Shown here in pieces: positions 63,608 to 64,000 of a stretch of DNA of 64,000 bases. The first letter of the stretch is position 1; each line of letters begins with the position of its first letter. The stretch comes from JAIQFF01 sp963725615 (GTDB lineage: Bacteria > Acidobacteriota > Terriglobia > Terriglobales > Acidobacteriaceae): contig CAVRZO010000003.1 in assembly GCA_963725615.1 (NCBI GenBank), positions 186,001-250,000 on the forward strand, given 5' to 3'. A model generated the notes under the pieces. The model was not told where the DNA came from. It ran no database searches and saw nothing but the letters and a program-made list of their open reading frames with translations. A program made the position numbers and the translations under genes.

Positions 63608-64000
63608 TCAGATTGTTGCTGAAGCCCCTGTTTTCTGTCCAGTCAATCCCCTTAGTTCCGCGGTGAAGCTGTCCACAAACATGGTCTGCTCGCGTCCCGG
63701 TCCAGTCGAGACCATTCCGATGCCGGCGCCGCTCTCTTTCTCGAGAAATGCCAGATATTCTCGCGCCGCCTGGGGCAGTTTTTCCAGGTGAGTGATGCCT
63801 TGAGTAGTAGTGCGCCACCCCGGCATGGCGTGGTACACGCACTCAATGGCGTCGTAGCCGCTGGCGTGAGCTGGAATCTCTGCGGTCACCTTGCCGTTAA
63901 TCTTGTAGCCGACACAGACCGGAATCTCGGCCAGCTCGTCCAGCACGTCGAGCTTGGTGACGACCAGCCAGGAGATGCCGTTAATCATGCCAGCGTAGCG
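63608..64000 (-). CDS. purA: Adenylosuccinate synthetase, C-terminal part (runs off the window)
   Basis: About 130 residues visible; the gene continues beyond base 64000. The visible part matches the PurA C-terminus: RYAGMINGISWLVVTKLDVLD, AEIPVCVGYKINGK, MPGWRTTT and GMVSTGPGREQTMF. It joins IMP and aspartate in AMP synthesis. An internal ATG at 63988 is not the start. It lies 12 bases from the ABM gene, on the same strand and probably in one transcript. Confidence 0.9.
   Translation of the reverse strand, partial: RYAGMINGISWLVVTKLDVLDELAEIPVCVGYKINGKVTAEIPAHASGYDAIECVYHAMPGWRTTTQGITHLEKLPQAAREYLAFLEKESGAGIGMVSTGPGREQTMFVDSFTAELRGLTGQKTGASATI

Overview
The window reads as a chromosomal segment of an Acidobacteriota bacterium, probably in the Koribacter/Terriglobia neighbourhood. 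This rests on family content recalled from general knowledge rather than a search: a VWFA-related protein of the acidobacterial type, an Oar-like outer-membrane receptor with a carboxypeptidase-regulatory domain, a FecR plus DUF6600 secreted protein, a heme CxxCH Tll0287-like/HAMP protein, an Hfq-like Sm protein, and very repeat-rich intergenic DNA. Base composition is moderately GC-rich. About 58 protein genes or gene remnants are supported. I saw no rRNA, tRNA, CRISPR array, prophage or transposase gene.

Layout: 1-8.9 kb holds a 7-TM protein, a tiny secreted peptide unit, a DUF255 protein, an orphan antitoxin-like gene, an M20 peptidase, an alpha/beta hydrolase and a glycerate pair (D-glycerate 2-kinase with a tartronate-semialdehyde-reductase-like enzyme). 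9-20 kb has a fatty-acid desaturase, a two-component pair, an ABC exporter pair, a frameshifted exbD, a heme/HAMP protein facing a Ser/Thr kinase, and rimI-pheA. 20-32.5 kb has lon, the FecR protein, a fused MoaD-MoaE, the VWA protein, the large receptor, the Hfq-like gene, an inositol monophosphatase and a DUF1684 protein. 32.5-43 kb has a swivel-first aconitase, PEP carboxylase, a peroxiredoxin-like protein, ffh, an HDAC-like protein, hspR and an APC permease. 43-51 kb has a cupin, dnaJ, a 58-aa gene, dnaK, a ferredoxin reductase-like protein, glmS, purS and a 79-aa gene. 51-64 kb has a truncated XRE regulator cut by a large palindrome, a Crp/FNR regulator, a LytTR regulator, rlmB, a broken M1-like gene, an MBL/beta-CASP nuclease, DinB, trpD, sucCD, ndk and the C-terminal part of purA.

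Three threads link the genes. First, a heat-shock regulon is visible: an HspR-type MerR regulator is encoded at 41.4 kb, and inverted HAIR-like operators sit directly in front of lon and over the -35 box of dnaK. Second, at least a dozen genes have a TANNNT -10 hexamer only 5-9 nt before the start codon and no Shine-Dalgarno, which suggests leaderless mRNAs mixed with ordinary SD-led genes. Third, the intergenic DNA is packed with several families of paired inverted repeats (REPIN-like, about 120-220 bp). Some lie between partners of one operon, and a few supply or destroy coding sequence (the trpD C-terminus, an M1-like signal peptide, the truncated XRE gene). Three genes carry apparent single-base frameshifts (exbD, crp start, M1-like); these could be decay or assembly errors.
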